Assembly (NCBI RefSeq): GCF_000203795.2
Contig: NW_006281107.1
Span: 506,965-570,964 of the forward strand
Length of the DNA: 64,000 nt
Direction: 5' to 3'
Origin: Batrachochytrium dendrobatidis JAM81
Lineage: Eukaryota; Chytridiomycota; Chytridiomycetes; Rhizophydiales
In this document: piece after piece, positions 34,865-48,113 of the stretch
How positions within the stretch are numbered: position 1 is the stretch's first letter
Layout: every line of letters begins with the position of its first letter
The notes under the pieces: generated by a model
The model's input: the letters and a program-made list of their open reading frames with translations, nothing else
The model's database searches: none
What the model was told of the DNA's origin: nothing
Program-made: the position numbers and the translations under genes

Positions 34865-37575
34865 ATGGTCGCGAGTGCAGTTTTTATATTGGACCTCAAG
34901 GGCAAGGTGAGCCTTGATGGTTCTGGAGTTGAATTGCTGTTGTTTAATAGCCAGTCTACCGCTTTTGATGGAATGTGACTACCAACCGTCTATATATCAG
35001 ATGCATTTGCCTTTGAATCAATCTATCATAATATACTTGAACTTGTCGAATTGTGTCGAGTGGTTGCAGAATTTGCACGACAGCCAGTAGCCCTTGCTAT
35101 TTGTCTTATGCTTGGATAAAATATGTATTGATAGTCTAACATTTTCATGGTTATATGTGTTGGCGGGGTGGACTTGGCACTGAATGTATGCCATCGATAT
35201 CATGTCATAGGTGCTCATCTCGCGCAACTATAGGGGTGATATTCCCATGACAGCCATTGACAAGTTTATGTCGCTCATATTGGAAGTAGAGGAAGAGCAG
35301 CAGACTCCATCACCAGTCATTTCATCCGATGATGGCATCAACTATTTGTATATCCGTCACAATAACCTGTTCTGTACGTAAATCTGGCATTTTCACCCAA
35401 ATTGCTTTTAACCCTTGGGATCGTGATTCACAACCTTGTTGAATGTCATGCATATATAACCATGATGGATCAGTAAATTGTGTGATACGGATTCAAATTC
35501 CTGCTGTATTACAAATGCCATACTCAACTATTCATCAAGAATCAGCCCTTTCTGTCAACATAACATGCTCGACCTACCACTCAATCTAAACCAATATATT
35601 ACAGTATATCTTGAAAGCACGCCAAAATGTGTTGGCATATTCAACTAACCTACTTTATAAATTACATATTGAAATTGTCTTAATTTGATAATCGACTGGA
35701 TCTGTTTCAAGTGGTTGCTATAACTAAAAAGAATTCAAATGCAGCCACAATCCTATTATTTCTTCACAAACTTTGCGAGGTTAGTATTGGTTTAGACTGA
35801 ATCATGCGATCATTGACTACAGATTTGCAATGTGAACTCAATGTTGAATGCATACTATATTTTTGCATGCTGTAGTTGAGCATTGCCATATATCTAACCG
35901 TATTCAACTGTTTTTCAAATGAAATATGTAGGTATTTGCCGAGTATTTTAAAGAGCTGGAAGAGGAGTCCATCAGAGACAATTTTGTTATTATTTATGAG
36001 CTTTTGGATGAAATGATGGATTTTGGGTATCCTCAAACAACAGAATCAAAGATTTTACAAGAGTAAGGGCTTTTGTTTTTACTTCAGGATTTGACTGGAA
36101 ATTATCAATTTCAATAATGGTTAACCTACATACTATTGGGGGGTTTGAAACTGCAAGATACATCACTCAGGAATCGTACAAACTGGAAAAGCAGGCACGA
36201 CCTCCCATGGCAGTAACAAATGCAGTGTCTTGGCGATCTGAAGGGCTCAAGTACAGGAAAAATGAAGTGTTTTTGGATGTGGTCGAGTCTGTCAATCTGT
36301 TGGTACGTCCATTTTTGCTGATTACAAATATTTTAAACTTTATTGAATTACCAACATGGTTTAACCTGCGCCTTTTGTTTTTAGGTGAATGCCAACGGAA
36401 ATGTTGTACGAAGTGAAATTCTCGGTGCAGTCAAGATGAAGTGTTATCTAAGTGGAATGCCAGATGTTCGTCTTGGACTTAATGACAAGGTTATGTTTGA
36501 AAACACTGGACGAGGTACAAGTAGATATTTTGCTGTGGTAGATCAAGTGCTTGATATGAATATTGTATGTATACTGACTCATTTTACCATGCCAAACAGC
36601 TGCATCTAAAGGAAAAGCAATTGAAATGGAGGATGTCAAATTTCATCAATGTGTTCGTCTTTCCCGATTTGAAAATGATCGTACAATTTCATTTATTCCT
36701 CCAGATGGGGAGTTTGAGTTAATGTCGTATCGTTTAAACACAGAGGTATACACTGGATTGCCTTTATACAAAAACTCTCAACCTGCATATTTTAAAACTA
36801 CTGCATTACTCTGGAATGGTCAATTGTTGATTTGCGCTTGACACTTTGCTGTATTTAGGTGAAACCACTTATCTGGACCGAAGCCATTATTGAAACACAT
36901 GCTGGCTCGCGAATTGAGTTTATGATCAAGGTAAGACCAAGTATATTTTATTTAGAATGAAGCACATCACTTATGAGTTATTGTAGCAATGTATTGTTTG
37001 ATTTACTTGGTTGCATGGCTATAACTAAACCTACTGTTTTCAATAGGCCAAAGCACAATTCAAACGACGATCATCAGCCAACAATGTGGAAATTGTGGTT
37101 CCAGTGCCTGAAGATGCAGACACACCCAAATTTAAAACCAACATGGGCTACTGCGAGTATGCACCAGAGAAGAATTCGTTTGTGTGGAAAATCAAGCAAT
37201 TTCCCGGTGGTAAAGAGTTTGTTTTGCGTGCACACTTTGGACTTCCCAGTGTCAAGAATGGTAATTATAGAATTGCTGGAACTAGGCCACTGGTTTGTTT
37301 TTGGCTTCAATAACGGCACTCTGTATTTAAAAAATCAATGTTATTTTTATACTATACGGCAACATGTAGAGGATCCTGACAAACGACCGCCCATCTCAGT
37401 CAAGTTTGAAATTCCATACTTTACTACTTCGGGCATACAAGTAAGATATTTAAAAGTAGTGGACAAGAGCGGTTACCAAGCATTTCCGTGGGTACGATAC
37501 ATTACCCAAAATGGAGATTACTTTTTACGTATGCCAGAGTCGTTGCGAGACTCGAGCAAATTGTCGGAAATATAG
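34865..37575 (+). CDS. APM1: AP-1 clathrin adaptor mu subunit
   Basis: Medium chain of the AP-1 adaptor at the trans-Golgi and endosomes; binds YXXphi sorting signals. Exons 34865-34906, 35211-35373, 35712-35779, 35932-36062, 36158-36302, 36385-36514, 36600-36745, 36859-36930, 37047-37260 and 37370-37575 give 438 aa. The longin part has SAVFILDLKGKV, ISRNYRGDIP, KELEEESIRDNFVIIYELLD and FGYPQTTESKILQEYIT. The mu-homology domain has AVSWRSEGLKYRKNEVFLDV, EDVKFHQCVRLSRFENDR, IPPDGEFELMSYRLNT and KFEIPYFTTSGIQVRYLKV. These favour AP-1 over AP-2. The tail after YITQNGDYFLR is about ten residues longer than usual, so a last small intron may have been missed. Introns 1 and 2 are long (304 and 338 nt). 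Confidence 0.95.
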
Positions 37576-37802
37576 TCAAAACTATGCCTCAACTTCAAGC
37601 CATAAATACCTGCTTAGTATGTTGCAGAATCTGGCAGGAGAAACGGATAGATTACTTTTCCAATAGGATCGAATATTTGAATGAAGCTGTGATGAGGATT
37701 ATATATATTTTAATAGCTCTCCATATGAATTGGTAACAATCTATAAATTTTTTGTTCAAAAAGATTGGATAAATTAAAGTTGTCTGGAAAGATATATCGC
37801 TT

Positions 37803-38198
37803 CAGTCGTATTCGTGTAAATGAGACGCTTTTGTATTTATCTTGCAGCGATCATCTATTTTGATTTGGAATAAACAATGGCTGAATGTTGCACTTACTAG
37901 AAATTGATTTGAATAGATATTCTCAATTCAATCCAGATATCGAGTTTGATTGTTGTGGTGTTTTCAATTAAACTTGTTCTTGTATTCCAAAGTATTGCAG
38001 ATGCGTCTGCATTCTAGTTCAACAAACCAATGATTTTGTTTGAGCAATACAACTATTATTTTCATGTCAATCATCAGGAGAAAGACCAGCAAACTAGAGT
38101 TCAAAAAGCAATGTTCAGTAAATTGAGAATTATTTCATGAAATCGATTGTTAGTTTGACATTTTTATTGTGATTCACTTTGCGTGAATACAGCAGTGA
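37803..38198. mobile_element. ~396-bp inverted-repeat element (copy D)
   Basis: The left end CAGTCGTATTCGTGTAAATG and right end CACTTTGCGTGAATACAGCAGTG (followed by ATA) form an imperfect inverted pair. The internal text GGAATAAACAATG and TACTAGAAATTGA recurs in the fragment at 50219-50367. It ends 28 bp before the start codon of the FANCA-like gene, so it must overlap its leader or promoter. Confidence 0.75.
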
Positions 38199-38225
38199 TA
38201 GTGTCGTTAGCAACCATTTATATGT

Positions 38226-41200
38226 ATGCTGTCAGATACAGATTTTACTGGATTGCTTGCACAACTGGCTCCTTTGGACGTAGATTCAGTTTTGGCTGAA
38301 GGCTCATATGCTCAAACTCTATTGACCTGCTTGAATTCAGAACATAGTTCAACATCAGATCATTCGCAATTTAGCAAGAAACGTGCTAGTGATGGCAATC
38401 TATCTTCTACTAAGCGATTGGATTTAGGCAATGGATTCCAAACAGACGATACTCATCTGATAGTTGCATCGCTGTTTACTCTTACTCCTTTTACTTCATT
38501 GGAAATATCAGCCCTGCATAAATCTGGCAGGATTATTCCTCATATATGGAAATCATCTATAGTCTGCCATGTTCAACAGCTTATTGACAATCAAAAACAG
38601 CATGCTATTCATAAAAACAGCCTGCAGTTTCATTCTTTTTTGTCAGCATATGCTCTCCTGCCCAGATCAATTGCCACTTTTGATTGGTTGGATGCATTCA
38701 TCACTTTGGATCTGAATAAAACTGGAGCAGCCATATACAGTGATTATTTGCAAAAGGAACTGATTTATTTTCTCACTGAATGCATTGATAAAAAATCACA
38801 ACAGTCTATTGGTCAAAGTAAGTAGTAATAGTTTAATTGATTTGAATGTCAACTGGCATTTGCATCCAACTCATCTGTATTTGAAAATTAGTGACAGTGC
38901 ATGGCATGATGTCGTGTTATGCAAACCAAGCAAATCCTATATGCTTGAATCCTATATCGCATGTTATTCAATTGGGCTGTCGGGTTTTTTCCAAACCACT
39001 ACATTTTCAATCCAATAGCAAGACTAATCCAACAGTAACAGATAATACTCTGCGACACTCTCGAACTGTTCTTGAATGGATTTTACAATGCCAAAAGGCT
39101 CCTTGCTTTGATATGGTGATCGATACACTCTGCAGACTTGTATATATCACTAAACTCAAAGCTTTCAATGATCAACTCATTCAAATATGCTGCGATGCAA
39201 TTCATTTGATATTTTCTGATGATTCGATCTCGGATAGCGTGTCTGTTCAGCAGCAATCTTTTTTTAAAACGTTGTGTCTATTGATAACCAGTAATTCCAC
39301 ATGGGAAATTGTAATGGATGCAGCTGTCAAGGTTAGTTCCTTTTTTCAAACACTGCATTCAATGATTTTTGTTGAAACCTGTTCGCTTGTGGCAACACTT
39401 TATCTAAACCTGAAAATAGGGTGTTGTAGATATACCTATTTTCTTTGGATCTCTACGGGAGCTTGCATATCTCGATACACATAGTAATTTGTATGATAGT
39501 ATACTCAAGAACATTGAGCTGGCAATTCAAAAACGCGATGTGTCGGCGATGTGTTTATTCTTGTGTTCTACAGTATTAGTCTACCAATCTGACACGAAAG
39601 GCTTGATAAGCAGTTTGCGCAAAGTATTTTTTTTCAAAAGCAACCTTCCTTTGAAATCTGTAAAGGAATGGGTGTTGCAGTCTTTGACATCTCTAGTAGA
39701 AGTCTTGCCAGTAGTTATTGTCAAGGTGAGTTTCTAAGTTCAAAATCCGAATATATTGTGTAAAATAGTCTCATGGAAAAAAGGAAATCTATTGTTTTTA
39801 TATGAAATATTAAGCATCATGAACCATGTCAAATGATATTGAAAATATAGTCTTTGGTGAATGCACTACGTCCAGATCCATTTTGGACTATTTTTGTAAA
39901 GCAAGCCAAAGTGAAGTTGGACATTCTTGGCGAAACTCTTGGCACCGGTATGAGTATATCCAAGGTATTGAGCGTCGACAAAGTTCTTGATTATTTTAAT
40001 CAGCACGGGGTTGTTCCTGCCTCACTCATAGATGCATCCATATTTCATGGTACGTTTTAGAAGAGAATTTATATTTAAAAAAATGATTCTGTAGTATTGA
40101 TTCAACATAAAAATCAACTAATTTGTGCTTGGATTAATATTTAATGGATCATTGCAATGCACTGTAGCCGAATGGTACAACAAGACGTTTTTGCCACAGC
40201 TTTTACGCAAAGGAAATATAATGGGCAACTTGACACATATTCGACTGATTCAATTGCTTCGTAATGCTGATCGAATCCCACAACATGTTTTTGCTAAAAT
40301 CGAAGCAGAAAAATCTCAAATAGATACTAATACTACTAGATGCAATGATAGTGCAGTAGATACTATTGCATCGGAAGCAAAAAATACGCTTAAAACACTG
40401 GACTCGGTATCATATGAGAAAATCAGGCAAGAGCTGCAGACCTTGTTGGAAAAGATCAGCAACATTCAACATGATATTTCTTTTGCAGATGCTAGTCAGA
40501 TTAGCTCGCCGAGTTTATCATCAGATTTGATTGCACATGCCAAGTCATTGTGTTTACTTGTAGATCTACTATGCAGTAGTATTGCATTGTTGTATCCAAT
40601 CGTTGCATTTGATCGTTGCGTAGGGTTCAATACTACAACTGGGCTAGTAACTCTATCGCGTGGATCAATTGTATATCCAGAGGAGCAGCAGCTTATCACT
40701 GTAGTATTTTTGCTGCTGAATCGCTTTTTTCAGATACAAAATTTGGAAAAACAGTCAAGCAAAGAACTTGCATTAGATCCTGCAGCAGAGTCGCTTTTAG
40801 ATGCAGCATGTTCTCAGTCCATACTGTTTCCTGCAATTGTCACTCATCTTCAATTTCATCTACAGTATAAACAAACAAGTCATGCCAGCTCTAAAAATGG
40901 GCTGCCAATTATAAGTGGAGAACTGCTGGGATATCTCTTTGATCGTATTCAAAGGATAACTTCACGGCATATAGAACTTGATGGAATTAAAGGCGATTGG
41001 AACCAAATATGGATAGTGCAAGGAAGCATGAAGCCAGGGGATGATTCCAATGCAGATCGTCGTGGATTATTTCAAGCCTTGTTTTCAAGGTAACTAGACA
41101 TGCCATATCTTGGATATTTAAAGCATGTTATTTTACGGTCTCATTGACAATATTTTAGGTTGATTTAGACTTGATTACCGATTTAACGTTTTTTTTATCT

Positions 41201-42053
41201 TGATAGATTTGTGGAAAGTGGTCATGACTTGACTGTTCAGCACATCTATACCGCATGTGAATGGTTGTATTCACGGAGATTTGCCATTGCATCTGAACAA
41301 ACGCACGAGCCAATTAGAAAAATGAATCTTCGATTTGGCGGGTTTGCAAAGCAAATAGCAAGGCAGCTATGGCATTGTAAACAACGATTTTCAGCTGCCC
41401 CATCGGATTCATTAGCTGTAAATATATGTTCAAGAATTGATCAGATACTTGAGACTATGCAGTTTAATCAAGACATGTTTAGTTCAACAATGAAGGGGTA
41501 TAGCGCGTGGGTGCGTTTTGAGGCTACCTTTCCTCGAGAGCTAGATTGGATGGATGATCTTACAAGGATAGGTATATGGTGATACTTGTGCATTTTCCAT
41601 GGTATACAGTGTTTTGAACTGCTTGTTAATCTGCTACTTTAACCCATCTACCTTCAAATAGACTATATTCGTGTACACACAGCTCGTCATCTAAACACCT
41701 TGTACGAAATGCAATGTATTTTATCTGGGGATTCCAATGATAACGCAAATGACCAACCCAAAAACTTGAATATAGAGTATGCATCCATTTTTGATCGCAT
41801 GCTCACCGCTTGTCGAAACGAACTTTATCTTCTTACACAAGAAATGGCAAAATCTAAAATGGCAGATCCTAATCAAGATGACAAGCTTGTGTCTACACAA
41901 TATGATGCTGCCAAGATGGATCTATATATTTCTGGGTTTATGACTGTACTTGATGTTTTTAAACAGTATTATCACTCTGAAAAGCAGCAAGATCATGTCC
42001 TGTTGGATTCAAACGTAGACAACTATGTTACTTGGTTATGGACCATCAAATAA
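38226..42053 (+). CDS. FANCA: FANCA-like protein (Fanconi anaemia core complex)
   Basis: Exons 38226-38817, 38898-39331, 39420-39725, 39851-40049, 40168-41089, 41207-41571 and 41662-42053 join to 1069 aa with every phase consistent. Identification comes from the middle segment: residues translated from 39851-40330 read LDYFNQHGVVPASLIDASIF, then FLPQLLRKGNIMGNL and IRLIQLLRNADRIPQHVFAK, in the same order and spacing as the human FANCA stretch with IPVTVMEASIF, HFLPALL and LKRADKIP. The rest is helical with weak similarity. It lacks about 390 residues relative to human (1455 aa). FANCA dimerises and is part of the E3 core complex that monoubiquitinates FANCD2-FANCI at crosslinks; that role here is inferred. 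No other core member is in the window. Confidence 0.72.
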
Positions 42054-43562
42054 AAGACAATGGGCTGTACACTGATCTGTAAAAACAAAAAACTGGCTTT
42101 GATATATTTGTATTGATCATGAAACTGCAGTCAAGTGCCATCCGATCTGCACTCTTAAACTGATACATGAAGCAAGCTTGAACATTTTAAAACTCGATTC
42201 TAACCTAGCAGTGGTGCTCGAAAGTTTGAGCATATGGAATACACTACTTGAAAGTTGATTTTGGATACTTTACATCAGTCTGTATGGAAACCAGTGAATT
42301 GTGTGGACGACTATTCCTGCTACATGGATACACAAGTGTACCTATTCACCTGGCATTACAAGCAGACTATTGCGTAGCAATTGAGTACAAGCTGTTTGAG
42401 TTGCATTCACCGCCGTATTCACGTAAATAGATCACTGAATAAAACTACCAAAGTGTCTAGTAAACAGCCCATATCATGAAATGATTGATACCGGTTTACT
42501 GGACAACACTGTGCTTTTTAGATCACTAGTCTTTGTATACAAGACTGTATGTTTAGATCACAGTTTCAGTAGATTCTCAACTTGCTCAATCTCCATCTCT
42601 CACTTTCTGAAACCAAACATCCAATGTTTGGTATGAAAACACGGCTGCATCTCCGAGTCATGCGATCTTTGTGTTATTGAGCTAGGTCGCGAACTTGTTT
42701 GTGGTAAAGATATAACAGAGTGAAGCTTGCATCTCTCGACTAAAGTATCAGCATCCAAACCAAACATGTGGGTGGATCTGATTTCAAATCTGGATATCAT
42801 ACAACGCATAACATACCAGAGGAAGAGAGTGGTGGTTTGATGTGAGCCGTATTATGGATATGTTTTGAAAATTGAGAATGTTTACTAAAGGGGCGGTGCA
42901 GCTGGTTTCCAATGGACAAGCACGCCGGATATTCAGCTATTGCTTATTCCGAAGCAAATAGTGGCAGTGACTGCAATATAAAATATCCCATTTATATGAG
43001 TACGGCAGTGGCAATCAAAGTGCTGTAATTTTGAGGAATCAAAGTAACGGCTATACCCACAATGCAATACTTTTTGAAGGAAAAAATATTTAGTGGAAAC
43101 ACCACTCGCCACCACCTGCAAACATGTTACAACAGGAAGAATCTGCTTGTGCTTGTTAGAATTCCAAGCAAGTTTTAATGGCTTGTTGATACCACAATGA
43201 CGTTTCTGTTACCATGCTCAATGTCATACATCACCTAGAGTATTGGTGTTCAATTGACACAAGTCATTCCACTACTCAAACAAACCTTGGTTACGGAAAA
43301 ATATTTCCCTTTTTGTTTGTTTAAATTGCAAAGCTTTTAGCCGGTCATAAAAAGGCGCTTTATCAACCTCATTTTATGGTTTATTGGCATTGTTGCCTTC
43401 CCGCTATTTGAAATTATCCAGGTATTCCAAAGCATTAAATAACAACATTCGATGCTGTTTGGCATTACCCTTTCTACTTGTCTATTTCTTTTTTAATACA
43501 CCAATAGCTTTTCACATTACAAGTCGAGAGAATTGCGACTATTTTCCCATCAAGCTCAATCC
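42054..43562. other. 1.5-kb intergenic region upstream of the velvet gene
   Basis: Apart from element copy F I see no exon. Frames of 60-70 codons occur (for example 42248-42430 and 43384-43590) but none has a recognisable domain or is joined to a neighbour by good splice signals. 43100-43560 likely contains the promoter and leader of the velvet gene. This is the longest gene-free stretch outside the left flank. Confidence 0.5.
42409..43010. mobile_element. ~600-bp inverted-repeat element (copy F)
   Basis: Left end CCGCCGTATTCACGTAAATAG; right end near 42988-43010 CCATTTATATGAGTACGGCAGTG, its imperfect complement. It shares internal tracts with copy E (CATGAAATGAT, TTTACTGGACA, GTCATGCGATCTTTGT). 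It is longer than other members, possibly two nested copies, because a second end-like sequence (AGCAAATAGTGGCAGTGACTG) lies at 42952-42973. It is non-coding. Confidence 0.6.
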
Positions 43563-46500
43563 ATGCCTATTCTACAGCCTAGCACTTTAGACAATTCAGG
43601 GTCTGAATGTCTTGTGCTACCCAACATACCGACTACTTCAGATACAACAATGGATCACCCAGTCACTAGCGAATCAACAGCAGGCACTACAGCGGGGTGT
43701 ACAATAACTCGCGTAGGATCGTTTGGCATGAATGGCATTAATATGAAAACCAAGCATGAGCTTCATATACCCGTAACAGAAAACAATCTTACTGCTGGTA
43801 CTCCTGGTGGTGGGCCATATTCCTGTGATGTAACCTCGACTTCCGCCGTACAGCTCGAGTCCCGTACAAACACATTACTTTCCAGTACCTCAAACACTCA
43901 CCCCATCATCTGTGAACCGCACATCATGAACAGCGCACAGCACCATAGTCCTTGCGTATCTCCTTTGCAGAAACAAAGTCTTTCTGCATCGCTGCAGCCA
44001 GACTCTGCTCAAACTGTATCTAGTCCCATTTCTGCAATTAAAACCGTAGATAACAAGATGGATTCAACCCGTCACCCTCAACACTGTGCTTCACAAAATA
44101 CCAACCATCAGCCAGTACCGTCTGACCCCGCATGCCATTCAACCACATCCAACATTGATGAGGCTGTTTCTGGTAACGACAGCATCTCTGACAAGACTGG
44201 CTCCATTAGTATAGACCATGGCGACAATAACAACCCTTCATCCTCCATGATCACTGCATGTGTTCCAGATGACGGAAGCGTCGATATTGACATCAGCTTA
44301 TTGCGAGCATCATTGACCCAGCAAACTGCTGGCTCGGTCTTATCTCCTGAGAAAATGCAACAAGCACTTCAAACACATAGCCCAACAGTCAATAACTCTA
44401 TGCTCGAAGAGCAGTACCAGTTTTTACCAACTCAAAATCCTCCCTGCCATATTGAGTAAGTTTTGGATGGGTATCTTTTAATTTAGTTTCTATTGCTCTA
44501 CTTCAACCAGACATTCAACAACTGCTCTTGTTGATACGCCTGTTCTTGTTTACCCCTCTATGATATCTTTTTGTGAATTCTACCGGTTCTTTTTGTTTAT
44601 TTTCCACTTGTAATAGCTTGGCTAGAGTTCCACAACATTCCTTTGTTTTGTTCATCTAATCGCCGCTTTCTAATGTCTGCAAAGCTCTACTCCGACCGTA
44701 CACAAGTTTGCCAAACTGATGAACTAGTGCTATAGTTTTTAGAGCTATAGTTCAACTCAGCTCCTATCGCTGCACTCATTATTTGGAAAATTAAATTGTC
44801 GACTTTTTGTTTATCAATACGGTTGAATCGATACCCCTGCTTATGCTTATAGCGCTGGTTATCGATTGGGTTTAATGTGCACGTGAACATGAACCTGAAT
44901 ATGTAATATGTAATGTTTATTCTCCCTTTGGTACACAGTTCCCAAAGCATAGCTTGCTTTCAAATCCTTGTTTGAATTCTTTGGTGTTTGATTTGTGAAC
45001 CGCATAAACTGACCTGTGCAATATCTTTTGTCATTTTTAGCTACACGTCATATGTACTCAAGATTCGTCAGCAACCAAAGCAAGCCCGCTGCTCATCCAT
45101 GTCTGAGAAAGGAGGTAAATCAATCATTTGATCCTTATATTGGAGTGCTATTTGGCTATGCTTGATGTATGCCGTAGCGGGCCAGCTATACTGTTTGTTC
45201 TGGCAACCGTTTAGACATTACAGCTTGTCTGTTCATTAGAGTTTACTAACCGAGCGTCTATATTTATTTTGTAACCATCTAGCGGATAAGCGCCCACTTG
45301 ACCCACTACCCATTTGTACGTAATTCACTTTGATGCGCTATTTTCAACTGAGTCATGAGTTTGGAATATATGGTGTTGGTCAAAAACTATCTTGTTCTTT
45401 TGTTCATATACTAGGACTGAAGACTTTTGTTTACACAGCCCATGGCTAAAACATGCATCCCTATGTGCTAGTACATTGGTTCAATGATCTAACCCTTTAA
45501 ATCGTATTTAGTGCAACTCACCCTTAATGATCCGCATTCTCAAGATTCAAAGTATGTCGTGTTGACTTTAATCAATATGCTTAATTATTTGAAATAGTGA
45601 CTGAGCTATGAAAATTGCAAGCATCGTCGCTATATTAACTTTTCTAAAACGGCATCTTTGTATATAGGGCATATCTCCACAATCCGTTCTTTTTCGTTTA
45701 TGCAACCTTGCTGGGAACGGACATCTCCAAAGACACCTATGACTACAAAGAGATTGGCAATCGGGTGATGTCAGGATCCACAGCCTCTTCTCTGCATCGA
45801 CTTCGAGATCTGGATAGTTCGTATGGCGGTTTCTTTGTATTTCCTGACATTTCTATTCGTCAGGAAGGCAAGTTTCGCATCAAATTTACCCTCTTTGAAA
45901 TCCTCAGTGCTGGTGCAGATCCTTTGGTCCCTCCCAAAGTAGCACGCCGCAACTCGGTGATTTCAGATGTATTTACAGTTTATCAGGCAAAACTATTTCC
46001 TGGAATGGTTGAATCTTCCCCATTATCTCGGTTTTTTGCAGAGCAAGGTTTAAAGATTCGCATTCGAAAGGATGTATCGCGCAAAAGCCTAAAGCGTGGG
46101 CTTGATGGGTTAGATTCAGACGAGGATCCCAAGAAAGAAGTGCCAAGCCAACTGAAGCGAACTAGTCATGAGCATACATATGATGATCGTAGGGATGGAT
46201 CGCATTCTACGAATGGAGTTCGTTATGTAGACTATCCTCCTTCGCATGGTGGTCCTAATGGATTGAATCCCCATAATTATAGACGACCTAGCGAGTCTAA
46301 CGATCCATATGGGTATGGTGCGCCTCCATCGCATGCTGTTTATGACTCTTGGGGACGACCCGTCCCAACCAACTACTATTACCGGCCATTAGCATATGGA
46401 GATGCACCACCTCCCATGTATAGCTCCTCGTCTCAAGGACCACCTCCTCATCATATGCGATATTCATATGGTGGTCCGCCTGGACCTTATGGAGGACACG

Positions 46501-47558
46501 CACAGCATCCAATGCATTCCCATCCACCTGCTCATGGGTATATTTCGCCGTCCAGTGCACCTACCTACTCTCCATACTCGGGAAATTACCATCCACCTCA
46601 CTCTAATCATGCTGGATCTACCCGACCACCGCCATCTATGTTAATTAACTCATCACTTGAATCAACGGATCGACATCCATCTAATGGTTCTGGTAACCCA
46701 AACCACTCATATGGTCGTCCGTATCCGTATGGTCCATCCATGCAACAGCATGCTATGCGTCCACCGAATCCTGGAGAATCTGCCGAGACTTTAGCCAATG
46801 CGCCTTTGACAAAGACGGAGCCTGGAGCATCGCAGGTCAGTCCTAAATTTGAGTCCAAGGCTCCTGTGACAGAGCATCATTACGTGTCTCCCTCTGGGGG
46901 ATCGTCAGATCACCAACTGCAGCAGATGGGACATTCCTATGGAGGTCAGCCTCGAGGACAAAGACCACCCCATGGACCAATGAATCATTCCCGACCCATA
47001 CCCATCAACAGACAACTGGCTCATCCTGACCCATATGCTTCTCTTATGCCTTCTGGCGCAAGCTATGGACATCCTAGCCAGCACTCGCTATCGCACTCTC
47101 ATCAACATCCATCTCAGCATTCTTACCCACAACGTCCTTTGCGTGGACCCATCGTACAAGGATCAAATGAGATGCCATTAAAGCAGGAACGCTGGAACGG
47201 AAACATGCCACACTCGGCTACTGGTTCTCCGCCTGATGATCGAAACGCATCTGCTTATTCTCAACATGCGTATCATCCGCGTTCACAAGATACAGGCGCT
47301 TGTGTCAATATGGAACCCCGTTCTTCAATGGCATCGGTTGCATCTTCGTATCCTCCTCAACACCATTCTGGATCTGGCTCACATGGACGAGCCCTTCCTC
47401 CAATGCAAACTGGTGGCGCACCCACATCTTATGGATCTCCGCCTATCAATGCTTCTCGTAATGGCCTTGCACCTCGATCAGATCATCAGCAATCGCCTGC
47501 TGTTTCAGAAATGATTCCAGATGGTGGCAGGCCAGGTCTAGAAAGATACTACTCTTAG
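43563..47558 (+). CDS. velvet-domain transcriptional regulator
   Basis: Fungal velvet proteins (VeA, VelB, VosA, Ryp2/3) bind DNA through an NF-kB-like fold and control development and secondary metabolism. Exons 43563-44455, 45041-45114, 45283-45315, 45512-45551 and 45668-47558 give 976 aa. The N-terminal ~300 residues are Ser/Thr/Pro-rich. The velvet domain is split over all five exons: YVLKIRQQPKQARCSS, DKRPLDPLPI, QLTLNDPHSQDSK, HNPFFFVYATLLGTDISK, FVFPDISIRQEGKFRIKFTL, SDVFTVYQAKLFPGM and FFAEQGLKIRIRK. A basic KRGLDG region follows, then ~430 residues rich in His, Pro, Tyr, Ser and Gly (SYGGPPGPYGG-type). The domain resembles VelB/VosA-type members more than VeA, but subtype is not certain. 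Its introns, especially the first (585 nt), are much longer than its neighbours'. Confidence 0.95.
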
Positions 47559-48113
47559 CATCATACAATCCCTTGTATAACAACGAAAGCAGCACTAGTC
47601 ATAATAGAGCTTTTAATTTTGTTATTTTTCGATTGTTTAAAAGGGTATAATTGTGAATTTGTTCAATTGGATTACTATCTGGTTTGTTTACACTTTTTCT
47701 GTTTGATTACTTTGTCTATGCAAGGACAAACGTGCATCATCACTCCATCTTAATCACCATCATGTGAATTTTATTGATAATTCTTTCCATGATTGTTTAG
47801 TTTCCGTATAAATGCCTTTTTACTGCTTGTTGTTGTCACTAATTTTACCATTAGGACTGGCATCTTTTTTCTCAATTTCAACTCCTTAAAACTTTGATTA
47901 ATCTTGACCTGAATAAACGTTTGGTCTTTGGATATGTTATGCGATTCGTATTTTTGATGGGTATACCTGTGCAGTGGATGTCTTGTTAATTTTAAATATG
48001 GGCTTCATGCAATGGATCGAATGTAGTTAAAATTCAAAACACCTTGGAGTTGCAATTCAACACCCTTTATTTCATAAAAACATTGCAATAAAATGTCACT
48101 AACCAAAACAGAT
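47559..48113. other. convergent 3' intergenic region
   Basis: 555 bp between the stop codons of the velvet gene and the convergent BSD gene. It is T-rich on the plus strand with several TTTTT tracts, presumably 3' untranslated sequence. I see no element ends, exon or RNA gene. Confidence 0.5.

Noticed and set aside
46116..46858. Several 70-90-codon frames on both strands within the velvet gene
   Set aside because: They are by-products of the His/Pro/Tyr-rich low-complexity coding sequence.
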